From an uncultured Anaerolineales bacterium (GTDB lineage: Bacteria; Chloroflexota; Anaerolineae; Anaerolineales; UBA6663), in assembly GCA_937952305.1 (NCBI GenBank), contig CALFZO010000120.1, positions 1 to 39,271 on the forward strand: a stretch of 39,271 nucleotides of DNA, read 5' to 3'. The position numbers were made by a program, and so were the translations under genes. This document shows positions 8,511 to 18,809 of this stretch, in pieces. Below the pieces are notes generated by a model. It made no database searches. It saw only the letters and a program-made list of their open reading frames with translations, and had not been told where the DNA came from. Every line of letters begins with the position of its first letter. The first letter of the stretch is position 1.

Positions 8511-8516
8511 TATAAT
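8511..8516 (+). promoter_or_regulatory. Candidate -10 of icd
   Basis: TATAAT 33 bases before the icd ATG; GGAG at 8541-8544 is the ribosome site. The -35 region is weak (GTCGAG at 8488). Confidence 0.55.
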
Positions 8517-8549
8517 CCCGGCCTGATCCAAACGGACAGAGGAGCCCCA

Positions 8550-9845
<1,296 letters not shown>

Positions 9846-9876
9846 CGCCCATCAGGCGGGCGGCCACCGAGACACG

Positions 9877-9916
9877 CAGACACAGAGGTCGGTGAGAACT
9901 CTGTGTCTGTTTTTTT
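9877..9916 (+). terminator. Rho-independent terminator between icd and aceK
   Basis: An 11-bp perfect stem (CAGACACAGAG at 9877-9887 with CTCTGTGTCTG at 9899-9909), 11-base loop and seven T (9910-9916). No promoter-like sequence is visible between it and the aceK ATG, so aceK is probably expressed by limited read-through. Confidence 0.93.
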
Positions 9917-9949
9917 CTCCGCGGCGGCCAGCCCCTGGCAACCCACCCC

Positions 9950-11674
9950 ATGAGCAGTGAGAACGCGCCCGCCGGCGCCGCCATCATCTGGGAGGCCTTT
10001 CTGGCCATGCACCAGGCCTTACGAGATGTGGGCGGGCGCGCGCAGGCCCGCTTTGAGAGGTGTGACTGGGCCGGTCTGCAGGCGGATGCCGTGGAGCGGC
10101 TGGAGATCCCGGACCGGCATGTGCACCTGGCGCTGAGCCGGCTGCGCCCGCTGCTGGCCGAGCCGGCGGCCGAGCGGGAGCTGTGGCGGCGCGTCAAGAC
10201 CGCTTACGCCCAGCACGCCGAGGGCCAGCCGGCCGAGGAGATCGCCAAGACCTTCTTCACGACCGTCAGCCGGCGCTTGTTTGGCACGGTCGGCATCGAC
10301 CCCGAGCGCGAGTTCCGCGGCGCCGAGCTGGAAGTGACGGTGGACCTGGGGCGGGCGCCGGTCTACGTCACCTACGCCGGCACCTCCGCGCTGGCCCTGG
10401 CGCACGCCTGCCTGAGCCATGCCCCTTTCCAAATCCCGTTCGAGGACCGCGCCCGCGACGCGCAGCTGGTGGCGGACGCCATCGAACGCCAGCGCCAGGC
10501 GGCCTGGGGCGACGAGCCGGTGGCCGCGCTGGACCTGCTCGAGCCGGTGTTCTACCGCAACCAGAGCGCGTTCCTGGTGGGGCGCGTGCGCGCCGCCGGC
10601 CGCTGGATGCCGCTGGTCCTGGCCCTGCGCAATCATAGCGGCCGGGCCTACGTCGACGCGGTCCTGCTGGACGACGACGAAGTCAGCATCATCTTCAGCT
10701 TTACGCGCTCGTACTTCCACGCCGACCTCGAGCGGCCGGCGGAGGTGGTCCAGTTCCTGCGCACGCTCCTGCCCTGGAAGCGCCTGGCGGAACTGTATAC
10801 GTCGATCGGTTATCCGCGCCACGGCAAGACCGAGCTGTACCGAGACCTGCTGCGCCACCTGGATTACTCCACCGACTTGTTCACACCGGCGCCCGGCGAC
10901 CGCGGCATGGTCATGATCGTCTTCACCCTGTCGTCCTACGACTTGGTCTTCAAGGTCATCCGCGACCAGTTCGCCTACCCCAAGACGACGACGCGCCAGG
11001 ACGTGCTGGATAAATACGCGCTGGTCTTCAAGCATGACCGGGCCGGCCGGCTGGTGGACGCGCAGGAGTTCCGCTACCTGGCCTTCCCGCGCAGCCGCTT
11101 TGCGCCGGAAGTGCTGGAGGAGCTGACGCAGTCCGCGGCCAGCAGCGTTGTCGTGGAGGACGGGCGCGTCATCCTCAAACACTGCTACGCCGAGCGGCGC
11201 ATGACGCCGCTCAACCTATACCTGCGCGAGGCGGCGCCGGCGGAGGCCCAGGACGCGATCCTAGACTATGGCCAGGCCATCAAAGACCTGGCGCTGTCCA
11301 ACATCTTCCCCGGCGACCTGCTGCTCAAGAACTTCGGCGTGACCCGCCACCGCCGCGTGATCTTCTATGACTACGATGAGCTGACGCTGGTCACGGACTG
11401 CGTCTTTCGCGACCTGCCGCAGGCCAGCAGCGACGAGGACGACTGGCGCGGCGAGGCCTGGTACTACGTCGGCGAGAAAGACATCTTCCCGGAAGAGTTT
11501 CTGACCTTCCTGGGCGTCCAGGGCGATCTGCGCCAGGCCTTCCTGGGCGCCCACCAGGACTTGCTCACGGCCGACTTCTGGCGCAAAATGCAGGCGCGCC
11601 ACCGGGCCGGCGAGATCCTGGAAGTGCTGCCATATCGCGCCGCCCGCCGCCTACAACCCCGTTATGATCTTTAA
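9950..11674 (+). CDS. aceK: Isocitrate dehydrogenase kinase/phosphatase
   Basis: A 574-residue bifunctional enzyme, full length against about 578 in E. coli, that phosphorylates and dephosphorylates isocitrate dehydrogenase to steer flux at the glyoxylate branch point. The regulatory half is 1-310. The kinase half has the ATP loop APGDRGMVMIVFTL (314-327), Lys335 in VFKVIRD (matching E. coli Lys336), Asp370 (Asp371), the NIFPGDLLLKNFGV motif with Asp456 and Asn461, and FYDYDE with Asp474 (Asp475). The residue before the DYG motif differs: ILDYG where E. coli has EEYG. It lies directly downstream of icd rather than in an aceBA operon, and no glyoxylate-cycle gene is in the window. I know the family mainly from Proteobacteria, so transfer is possible. 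Confidence 0.95.
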   Translation: MSSENAPAGAAIIWEAFLAMHQALRDVGGRAQARFERCDWAGLQADAVERLEIPDRHVHLALSRLRPLLAEPAAERELWRRVKTAYAQHAEGQPAEEIAKTFFTTVSRRLFGTVGIDPEREFRGAELEVTVDLGRAPVYVTYAGTSALALAHACLSHAPFQIPFEDRARDAQLVADAIERQRQAAWGDEPVAALDLLEPVFYRNQSAFLVGRVRAAGRWMPLVLALRNHSGRAYVDAVLLDDDEVSIIFSFTRSYFHADLERPAEVVQFLRTLLPWKRLAELYTSIGYPRHGKTELYRDLLRHLDYSTDLFTPAPGDRGMVMIVFTLSSYDLVFKVIRDQFAYPKTTTRQDVLDKYALVFKHDRAGRLVDAQEFRYLAFPRSRFAPEVLEELTQSAASSVVVEDGRVILKHCYAERRMTPLNLYLREAAPAEAQDAILDYGQAIKDLALSNIFPGDLLLKNFGVTRHRRVIFYDYDELTLVTDCVFRDLPQASSDEDDWRGEAWYYVGEKDIFPEEFLTFLGVQGDLRQAFLGAHQDLLTADFWRKMQARHRAGEILEVLPYRAARRLQPRYDL

Positions 11675-11718
11675 TCCCGGCCAGCCGCCGCGGCCGGCCG
11701 GGTCAGTATGAGGACCCT

Positions 11719-12474
11719 ATGACCACGCAGTACACGCTCGTCTTGATCCGCCACGGCCAGAGCACGTGGAATCTCGAGAACCGCTTCACCGGCTGGACCG
11801 ACGTCGGTCTGACCGAGCAGGGCCGCGCCGAGGCCGCCAACGGCGGCCGACTGCTCCGGGAGGGCGGCTACACCTTCGACGTGGCGTTCACGTCGGTGCT
11901 GAAGCGCGCCATCCACACACTCAACCTCGTGCTGGACGTGATGGACCTGGATTGGCTGCCCATCGTCAAAGGCTGGCAGCTCAACGAGCGCCACTACGGC
12001 GCGCTGCAGGGCCTGAACAAGGCCGAGATGGCGGACAAGTTCGGCGAACAGCAGGTGAAGATCTGGCGCCGCAGCTACGATGTCCCGCCGCCGGCCCTGG
12101 AACTGGATGACCCGCGCCACCCGCGCTTCGACCGGCGCTACGCCGGCTTGAAGGCCGAGGAACAGCCGCAGACCGAGTCGCTCAAGTTGACCGTGGCGCG
12201 CATGCTGCCGTATTGGCACGGCACCATTGCGCCGGTGGTGAAGTCCGGGCAGCGCGTCCTGATCGCGGCCCACGGCAACAGCCTGCGCGCGCTGGTGAAG
12301 TACCTGGACAACATCTCCGACGAGGCCATCGTCGAGCTGAACATCCCCACCGGCGTGCCGCTGGTATACGAGCTGGATGCTGACCTGCGGCCGGTGAAGA
12401 GCTTCTACCTCGGGGACCCCGAGGCCGTGGCCAAGGCGGCGGCCGCGGTGGCCGCCCAGGGCAAGTCGAAGTAA
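11719..12474 (+). CDS. gpmA: 2,3-bisphosphoglycerate-dependent phosphoglycerate mutase
   Basis: A 251-residue histidine phosphatase-superfamily enzyme that interconverts 3- and 2-phosphoglycerate in glycolysis and gluconeogenesis. The phosphorylated histidine is in LIRHGQSTWN (His12), with the ENRFTGWTD segment, Glu90 in LNERHYGALQG, and the second catalytic histidine in AAHGNSLRALVKYL (His185). The long insertion around 90-150 is that of the cofactor-dependent type, not a generic phosphatase. It starts 44 bases after aceK with a GAGG ribosome site, and the next gene starts 17 bases after its stop. Confidence 0.97.
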   Translation: MTTQYTLVLIRHGQSTWNLENRFTGWTDVGLTEQGRAEAANGGRLLREGGYTFDVAFTSVLKRAIHTLNLVLDVMDLDWLPIVKGWQLNERHYGALQGLNKAEMADKFGEQQVKIWRRSYDVPPPALELDDPRHPRFDRRYAGLKAEEQPQTESLKLTVARMLPYWHGTIAPVVKSGQRVLIAAHGNSLRALVKYLDNISDEAIVELNIPTGVPLVYELDADLRPVKSFYLGDPEAVAKAAAAVAAQGKSK

Positions 12475-12491
12475 CGGCTGGGCGGCCAGCC

Positions 12492-13319
12492 ATGACGGAA
12501 GCCGCCAGCATCGCTCGGGTCAGCCGACCCAGCACGGTCGCGTCCCTGACCGCCGAACTGCGCGCGTTGGGGGTGCGACCGGGCAGCCCGCTGTTGGTGC
12601 ACGCCTCGCTCAGCGCGCTCGGCTACGTCGTCAGCGGGCCGGTGTCGGTGATCCTGGCCCTGGAGGCCGCGCTGGGCGAGGCCGGCACGCTCGTGATGCC
12701 GGCCCACTCCGGCGACTGCTCGGACCCGGCCGCCTGGCACCATCCGCCGGTGCCGGCCGAGTGGGTGGAGACTGTCCGCGCGCACATGCCGGCCTTCGAC
12801 CCGGACCTGACGCCCACCCGGGGCATGGGCGTGATCGCCGAGACCTTTCGCAAACAGCGCGGCACGCGGCGCAGCGCCCACCCCAGCGTGTCGTTTGCGG
12901 CGCGCGGACCGCAAGCCGAGTTCGTCACCCGTGATCACCGGCTGGATTATGGCCTGGGCGAGGGTTCGCCGCTGGCGCGTCTGTACGATCTGGACGCCTG
13001 GGTGCTGCTGCTGGGCGTGGGCCATGACCACAACACTTCTCTGCACCTGGCCGAGACGCGCGCCGACTTCCCCGGCAAGCGCCATGTGCAGGCCGGCGCC
13101 CCGTTGACCGTGGCCGGGAGGCGGGAATGGGTGTGGTTCGACGATCTGGACTGGGACGAGAGCGATTTCGCGCAACTGGGCGCGGATTTCGCGCGCCAGA
13201 CCGGGCTGGAGCGGACCGGCCCCGTGGGCGCCGGGACGGCTCGCCTGCTGCCGCAGCGGGCGCTGGTGGATTTCGGCGTCCGCTGGCTGGCTGCCAGCCG
13301 GGCGGCCGGCCAGTGCTAA
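12492..13319 (+). CDS. Aminoglycoside N3-acetyltransferase-family protein
   Basis: A 275-residue acetyl-CoA-dependent acyltransferase of the AAC(3) family. Conserved segments are LLVHASLSALGYV, GTLVMPAHSGD, RRSAHPSVSFAARG and LLLGVGHDHNTSLHLAE, covering the CoA and catalytic His/Asp/Glu region. Length matches the family. Many chromosomal members are not resistance enzymes; nothing here (no mobile element or cassette) points to acquired resistance. It follows gpmA closely and precedes sufE by 36 bases. Confidence 0.88.
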   Translation: MTEAASIARVSRPSTVASLTAELRALGVRPGSPLLVHASLSALGYVVSGPVSVILALEAALGEAGTLVMPAHSGDCSDPAAWHHPPVPAEWVETVRAHMPAFDPDLTPTRGMGVIAETFRKQRGTRRSAHPSVSFAARGPQAEFVTRDHRLDYGLGEGSPLARLYDLDAWVLLLGVGHDHNTSLHLAETRADFPGKRHVQAGAPLTVAGRREWVWFDDLDWDESDFAQLGADFARQTGLERTGPVGAGTARLLPQRALVDFGVRWLAASRAAGQC

Positions 13320-13322
13320 AAT
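13314..13322 (+). promoter_or_regulatory. Candidate extended -10 of sufE
   Basis: TGCTAAAAT overlaps the end of the acetyltransferase gene and lies 33 bases before the sufE ATG. TGn before the hexamer could substitute for the missing -35. Confidence 0.4.
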
Positions 13323-13355
13323 CATCGTAGAGACAGGTAGGGCGAGAAAGCTGGT

Positions 13356-13808
13356 ATGAACGACTCCACCGCGCTGCCGACGCCGTTGCAGGCCATCATC
13401 GAGGACTTCGCCCTATGCGAGGGGCGCGAGAAACTTGAACTGCTGCTGCAGTATGCCCAGCAACTGCCGCCCCTCCCGGAACGGCTGCGCGAGCACCGCG
13501 AGCGCATGGACCCGGTGCCCGAGTGCATGACGCCGGTCTTTGCCCACGCTGAAATCCAGGACGGCCGCCTGCATTTCCATCTGGACGTCCCGGATGAGTC
13601 GCCGACGGTGCGCGGCTACGCGGCCATCCTGGCGCGCGGCCTGGACGGGGCCACGCCGCAGCAGGTCATCGATTTGCCCCTGACGTTCTATGACCGGATG
13701 GGCCTGCACACGGTGCTGAGCGGACAGCGGCTGAACGGGATGCGCGCCATCCTGGCGCGCCTCAAACACTATGCCCGACAAGCCCAAGCGGCGGGAGACA
13801 ACACATGA
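13356..13808 (+). CDS. sufE: SufE-like cysteine desulfuration protein
   Basis: A 150-residue sulfur-acceptor protein that takes persulfide from a SufS-type cysteine desulfurase and passes it to the Fe-S scaffold. The acceptor cysteine is Cys57 in PVPECMTPVF, where the usual motif is GCxSxVW-like; the surrounding helices (IIEDFALCEGREKLELLL; DLPLTFYDRMGL) match the family. No sufS, sufB, sufC or sufD is in the window, so it would work with genes elsewhere. Its TGA overlaps the next ATG (ATGA), tying it to the PII-like gene. Confidence 0.9.
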   Translation: MNDSTALPTPLQAIIEDFALCEGREKLELLLQYAQQLPPLPERLREHRERMDPVPECMTPVFAHAEIQDGRLHFHLDVPDESPTVRGYAAILARGLDGATPQQVIDLPLTFYDRMGLHTVLSGQRLNGMRAILARLKHYARQAQAAGDNT

Positions 13809-14146
13809 GCGATAGTCGGGTAGACCGCTTGATGCTGGTGACGGTCAGCGGCGAGCAAACCGGCGAACTGGTGCAGACCCTCAACCGGGACGGCTTCTAT
13901 GTCACCGTGATCGACAGCCGGGGCGGCCTGCTGGACGAACGCACGTCGACGCTGCTGATCGGGCTGAACCAGGCGCGCCAGGGTCCCCTGCTGGACCGGC
14001 TGCGCGCCGAGTGCCGCACCCGCCGCCGGCTGATCCCGGCCCAGTTGGAGACGCCGCTCGCCTCGGCGCAGACGTTGATGATCGAGGCCGAGACCGGCGG
14101 CGCCGTGATCTACGTGTTCGAGGTCGAGCATTTTGAGCAGATCTGA
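13805..14146 (+). CDS. PII-like protein, divergent cyclic-di-AMP receptor family
   Basis: A 113-residue small protein of the DarA/PstA type, a PII-like trimeric fold that in Firmicutes binds cyclic di-AMP. The pattern MLVTVSGEQTGELVQTLN, then STLLIGL, and a C-terminal VIYVFEVEHFEQI matches the fold. The nucleotide-contacting glycine/threonine loop is altered: SRGGLLDERT where the family usually has TGGFLxxGNT, so it may bind another ligand or none. It overlaps sufE by 4 bases and is followed after 22 bases by a canonical paralogue; a mixed trimer is possible but unproven. Confidence 0.78.
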   Translation: MSDSRVDRLMLVTVSGEQTGELVQTLNRDGFYVTVIDSRGGLLDERTSTLLIGLNQARQGPLLDRLRAECRTRRRLIPAQLETPLASAQTLMIEAETGGAVIYVFEVEHFEQI

Positions 14147-14168
14147 TCCGTCACGCAGGGAGCTTCCG

Positions 14169-14432
14169 ATGCAACTGATCTTCGCCATCGTCCGCGACCG
14201 AGACGACGCCAACGTCATCCACCAGTTGGTCGCCCACGGCCACCGCGTGACGCGCGTGGCCAGCACCGGCGGCTTTCTGCGCCGCGGCAATGTCACCCTG
14301 CTCATCGGCACCTCGGCCGACCAGGTCCAGGCCGTGATCGACACCATCCGCGAAGCCTGCCCGCCGCCTGAGCTCGGCCAACACCGCGCCACCGTCTTCG
14401 TTCTGAACGCCAGTCACTTCGAACAAGTCTAG
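14169..14432 (+). CDS. darA: PII-like cyclic-di-AMP receptor (DarA/PstA family)
   Basis: An 87-residue compact member of the DarA/PstA family. It keeps the signature STGGFLRRGNVTLLIGT near 38-54, close to the cyclic-di-AMP binding loop of characterised receptors, and ends TVFVLNASHFEQV. It is shorter than the Firmicutes proteins (about 109), mostly through loss of the long T-loop insert. The start is the ATG at 14169 with GGGAG at 14158-14162; an upstream TTG extension would overlap the previous gene and lacks conservation. No diadenylate cyclase is in the window. Confidence 0.85.
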   Translation: MQLIFAIVRDRDDANVIHQLVAHGHRVTRVASTGGFLRRGNVTLLIGTSADQVQAVIDTIREACPPPELGQHRATVFVLNASHFEQV

Positions 14433-14445
14433 GCACGCCGCCGCC

Positions 14446-15201
<756 letters not shown>

Positions 15202-15203
15202 GG

Positions 15204-17570
15204 CTAGACCACCTCCACAAGCGTGGCCGCCTCGGTGGGGCAGACGACGCGCACCCGCAAGGTCTGCCTCTCCGCCGCGTACTCCCACTCTGTCCAGACA
15301 GCGCCATTCACGCGCACCGCTGCCGGCGGCCCGCAACGCTGCAGCACCACCGTCACCCGGCGCACGGCGGGCTGGCCCGGATAACGGCCGGCGGCCACGC
15401 CGATCGTGACCGTGGTGGCCGGGCCGTCGGCGGCCGCGGTCACGCGCGTCGTCGAGTACTCGCCGCGCTGGTAAGCGCGCGTCCGCCCATCCTCGTCAGG
15501 CAGCACCGTTTCGGCCGGATAAGGCGGCCAGCAGTGCAGCTCCAGATCGTCAAAGACATGGTCGTCCGGAATATGCTGCAGCACCGGGCCGAGCGGCAGG
15601 ATGCGGCCGCCGCGCACCAGCAGCGGCAGGCGATCCAGCGGCGCCGGAACCGAGACGGTGCCGCCGCCCTCCAAGGTCTGCGTCGACCAGAAGTCGTGCC
15701 AGGTGCCGGCCGGCAGCACCAGGCGCCGTTCGCTGGCGCCGGCCTCCACCACCGGCGCCAGCAGGAGCGTATCGCCCAGCAACACCTGATCGTACACATC
15801 AGCCAAGCGCGGGTCGTCCGGGTACTCCAGCAGCAGCGGGCGCAGCGGCGGCAGGCCGGTGAGGTAGGCCTGCCAGGCCAGGCTGTTGTAGAACGGCAGC
15901 AGCCGGTAGCGCAGCTCGGTCAGGGCGCGGAAGTTGGCCTCGACCTGGGGGCCGTGTGACCAGGGGAAACGCGTGTCATCGAACTCGGGCGGCCGCCAGA
16001 AGTAGCGCGCGATCGGGACCAGCAGCGCCCACTGCGCGTAGCGCATGTGCGTCTCGGGCGTGGTCTTGCCGTCCAGGCCGAAGACGTCCACGGTCCAATG
16101 GGCGAAGCCGAGCAGGCTCATGTTCAGGCCGGCGCGCAGCGTGTTGTGCAGGTCCGGAAAAGTCGGCTGCTGATCGCCGAGGAAAATGGCCGGGAAGCGC
16201 TGCGACCCGGCCCAGTGCGAGCGGCCGTACACGAAGGCGCGCCGGTCGTCGAGCGCCTGCATGCCTTCATACAGGGCGCGGCTGTAGAAGAAGCCGTACA
16301 GGTTGTGATACTCGCGGCCGGTCAGCCCTAAGTGGCTGACGGCATCCGGCGGCAGGTATTCGCCGTCGTCGTTCTTGAAGAAGGCCGCGCCCTCCAGGTA
16401 GCGGGGCCGCATCAGGCCGTTCCACCAGGCCGCGGCCGATGGGTTGGTGAAATCCACCATCCCGCCGGCCCCGAACCACCACTTGGCGTCGGCGTGCGCG
16501 AAGTAGCCCTGGGCCAGGCCGTGCTCATACTCCGGCAGCGCGCGCTCGTCGTCCTTCTCCAGACCGCGCGGGATGTTGCTGGCCAGGGTGTTCAGGACGC
16601 GGCGCTGCAGCGGGCGCACGCGCCGATTCTGGAACGGGGTCGTGATCAGGCCGAGGCGCACACCCTGCGCGCGCAGGGCCGCGATCAGGCCGGCCGGGTC
16701 TGGAAAGAGCGAACTGCGCCAGGTGAAATCGTGGTAGCGCGCCTCCCAGTGATAGTCCAGGATGACGGCGTCCAGGGGCACGCCGCGCCGGCGATGCTCG
16801 GCCACCCGTTCCAGCACGATGGCTTGCCGCTCTTGCGGGTAACCGGTGACCATCAGGCCGAAGGCCCAGCGGGGCGGCAGCGGCGGGCGGCCCGTCAGCG
16901 CCGTGTAGGCCTGCAGGATGGTCTTGAAGGCCGGACCGTAAATGAAGAGGTAGTCTGCGCCCGGCCCGGCCGCGTCGATGGTGAGGCGGCCGCGTTCCGG
17001 CTCAAGTGTGAAGCGGCTGGCGTGGCTGTTGAGCAACCAGAAGCCATAGCCGCGCGAGCTGTAGAAGAACGGAATGGCCGAATAGGTCTCGCGGTCCTGG
17101 GTGATCCGGATGGCGTCGCGGATTTTCAGTCGGACCACACCCCGCTCGCGCCGGAAGGCGTTGAACCACTCCCCGAAGCCGTAGAAGCCTTCGCCCGGCT
17201 CGCTGGCCAACGCGAGGCTGACACCGTCGGCGGCTCGGTCGTCCTCCAGCCGCACCTCCACCGTCGGCACATCTACCACGGTCGTGCGGCCGAGCGAGGC
17301 CGCCTGCCCACCAAAACGCGGCGTGGCCGCTTCGCAAAAGAGGCTGACCCCGGCGCGGTCGGTGATGACGACCTGATCGTCCACCAGACGCACGCCCAGG
17401 TCGGCGGCCTCCGGCGCGAGCGGCGGCACTGGCCCGAGGATGTGAGGCAGCCACGGCCGGTCCGGCGGGATGGGCTCGCCCGGCGGGGCGTGTGTGATCC
17501 GGACGACGTTGGGCGCGAGGAAACGGGCGCGGACCTGGTGCGTGCTGGCTGTGAGGACAAGGTCTGACAT
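15204..17570 (-). CDS. Glycoside hydrolase family 31 enzyme
   Basis: A 788-residue GH31 hydrolase (alpha-glucosidase/alpha-xylosidase clan). N-terminal beta-sandwich at about 1-230, (beta/alpha)8 barrel at about 235-570 starting PPRWAFGLMVTGYP, then C-terminal beta domains. The nucleophile is probably Asp401 in FFKNDDGEYLP, aligned with the KTDFGE of alpha-xylosidase-like members, and the acid/base Asp466 in RFPAIFLGDQ. The second D (Asp402) in place of F or M and the LGD version of the usual WxGD are atypical, so substrate cannot be assigned. It has no signal peptide. Start is the ATG at 17570; an in-frame TTG further up lacks conservation. Confidence 0.92.
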   Translation of the reverse strand: MSDLVLTASTHQVRARFLAPNVVRITHAPPGEPIPPDRPWLPHILGPVPPLAPEAADLGVRLVDDQVVITDRAGVSLFCEAATPRFGGQAASLGRTTVVDVPTVEVRLEDDRAADGVSLALASEPGEGFYGFGEWFNAFRRERGVVRLKIRDAIRITQDRETYSAIPFFYSSRGYGFWLLNSHASRFTLEPERGRLTIDAAGPGADYLFIYGPAFKTILQAYTALTGRPPLPPRWAFGLMVTGYPQERQAIVLERVAEHRRRGVPLDAVILDYHWEARYHDFTWRSSLFPDPAGLIAALRAQGVRLGLITTPFQNRRVRPLQRRVLNTLASNIPRGLEKDDERALPEYEHGLAQGYFAHADAKWWFGAGGMVDFTNPSAAAWWNGLMRPRYLEGAAFFKNDDGEYLPPDAVSHLGLTGREYHNLYGFFYSRALYEGMQALDDRRAFVYGRSHWAGSQRFPAIFLGDQQPTFPDLHNTLRAGLNMSLLGFAHWTVDVFGLDGKTTPETHMRYAQWALLVPIARYFWRPPEFDDTRFPWSHGPQVEANFRALTELRYRLLPFYNSLAWQAYLTGLPPLRPLLLEYPDDPRLADVYDQVLLGDTLLLAPVVEAGASERRLVLPAGTWHDFWSTQTLEGGGTVSVPAPLDRLPLLVRGGRILPLGPVLQHIPDDHVFDDLELHCWPPYPAETVLPDEDGRTRAYQRGEYSTTRVTAAADGPATTVTIGVAAGRYPGQPAVRRVTVVLQRCGPPAAVRVNGAVWTEWEYAAERQTLRVRVVCPTEAATLVEVV

Positions 17571-17726
17571 GCCTCTGATTTTAGGCCCGGCCGCCGGCCC
17601 CGCCAAACGGCCGCACTGGCGGGGTGTATTGGCCGTTGGTGGCCAAACTCAAGCGCCCTGCCCGCACCAGGGTACAGGCAGAGCCTGAATTGAGCCGCCA
17701 GCGGTGAGACCCTCAGCCAGGCGCAG

Positions 17727-17755
17727 TTGCCGCCAGCCTGGGTTCCGCCGATAAT
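17727..17755 (+). promoter_or_regulatory. Promoter of the Gfo/Idh/MocA gene
   Basis: TTGCCG (17727-17732), 17-base spacer, GATAAT (17750-17755). The start would be near 17762, with GTGAGG at 17795-17800 as ribosome site before the ATG at 17808. The rest of the 17571-17807 gap shows nothing I recognise. Confidence 0.65.
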
Positions 17756-17807
17756 CGGCAGTGGCAGCCGGCCGCTCGACCTGGCTGATCCCAAGTGAGG
17801 CAATGGC

Positions 17808-18788
17808 ATGGACACTCTGCGCTGGGGCCTGCTCAGCACGGCCCGTATCAACCGCGCCTTGATCCCGCCCCTGCGGGTCTCACCGCGCAACCGCGTCGCG
17901 GCTGTCGCCAGCCGCGATCTGGCCAAGGCGCAGGCCTACGCCGCCCAGTGGGATATCCCGCGCGCCCTGGGCAGCTACGAAGCCCTGCTGGCCGATCCCG
18001 ACATCGACGTCGTCTACAACCCGCTCCCCAACCACCTGCACGCCGAGTGGACCATCCGGGCGTTGCAGGCGGGCAAACATGTGCTGTGCGAGAAGCCGCT
18101 CGCGCTCAGCCTGGCGGAGATCGACGCCATCCTGGCCGCCGCGCAGGCGGCCGGCCGGGTGGTGATGGAAGGTTTCATGTACCGCCATCACCCGCAGACC
18201 GCGCGCGTCAAGACCTTGCTGGAAGAAGGCGCCGTGGGCGAACTGCACCTGATCCGGGGCGCGTTCACGTTCACGCTGAGCGACCCCGCCAACGTGCGCC
18301 TGCGCGCCGACTGGGGCGGCGGCGCCCTGTGGGATGTGGGCTGCTACCCGGTGAGCTACGCGCGCTTTCTGGCCGGCGCCGAGCCGGAGGCTGTCTTCGC
18401 CTGGAGCATCGTCGGCCGCGGCGGTGTAGACGAGGCCGTCGTCGGGCAGTTGCGCTTTCCGGGCGGCGTCCTGGCCCAGTTCGATTGCGCTTTCCGCTCG
18501 GCGTTCCGCGCCCACCTGGAAGTCGTCGGCAGCCAGGGCACGCTGCAGATCCCGGTCCCGTTCAAGCCGGGCCTGCGCGAGACGCTGACCCTGAAGCGCG
18601 GCGACGTGACCGAGACCCTGGACGTCCCCGGCCAGGAGCTCTACCTGGGCCAGGTGGAGGACATGGCCGACGCAATCCTGCTGGGCAAAACGCCGCGCCT
18701 CAGCCTGGCCGACAGCCGCCACAACACGGCCGCGCTGCTCGCCCTGCACCGCTCGGCGCGCGAGGGCCAGCCTGTGCCATTGCCCTGA
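17808..18788 (+). CDS. Gfo/Idh/MocA-family NAD(P)-dependent oxidoreductase
   Basis: A 326-residue dehydrogenase with an N-terminal Rossmann fold (RWGLLSTARINRALIPPL at 5-22), the family lysine in CEKPLALS (Glu95-Lys96-Pro97), and a C-terminal domain with GGGALWDVGCYPVSYAR carrying the catalytic region typical of the dihydrodiol/xylose dehydrogenase-like branch. Members oxidise or reduce sugars and cyclitols. The adjacent GH31 gene, transcribed away, suggests carbohydrate use, but the substrate is unknown. It has its own good promoter. Confidence 0.9.
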   Translation: MDTLRWGLLSTARINRALIPPLRVSPRNRVAAVASRDLAKAQAYAAQWDIPRALGSYEALLADPDIDVVYNPLPNHLHAEWTIRALQAGKHVLCEKPLALSLAEIDAILAAAQAAGRVVMEGFMYRHHPQTARVKTLLEEGAVGELHLIRGAFTFTLSDPANVRLRADWGGGALWDVGCYPVSYARFLAGAEPEAVFAWSIVGRGGVDEAVVGQLRFPGGVLAQFDCAFRSAFRAHLEVVGSQGTLQIPVPFKPGLRETLTLKRGDVTETLDVPGQELYLGQVEDMADAILLGKTPRLSLADSRHNTAALLALHRSAREGQPVPLP

Positions 18789-18796
18789 GCCGGCGC

Positions 18797-18802
18797 TACA
18801 AT
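18797..18802 (+). promoter_or_regulatory. Candidate -10 of the TadE-like gene
   Basis: TACAAT 7 bases before the ATG at 18810, implying a nearly leaderless transcript; no clear -35. Confidence 0.4.
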
Positions 18803-18809
18803 TCTCGGC

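Noticed and set aside
11663..11668. TATGAT as a gpmA promoter
   Set aside because: No -35 partner is present and the element lies within the end of aceK; kept out for lack of support.
12492..13319. Acquired aminoglycoside resistance gene
   Set aside because: The family match is real, but the gene sits in a housekeeping run with no integron, transposon or base-composition change, and many chromosomal homologues do not modify drugs.
14133..14168. Earlier TTG start for the second PII-like gene
   Set aside because: The ATG at 14169 has a well-placed GGGAG and begins the conserved MQLIFAIV strand; the extension overlaps the preceding gene's end without conservation.
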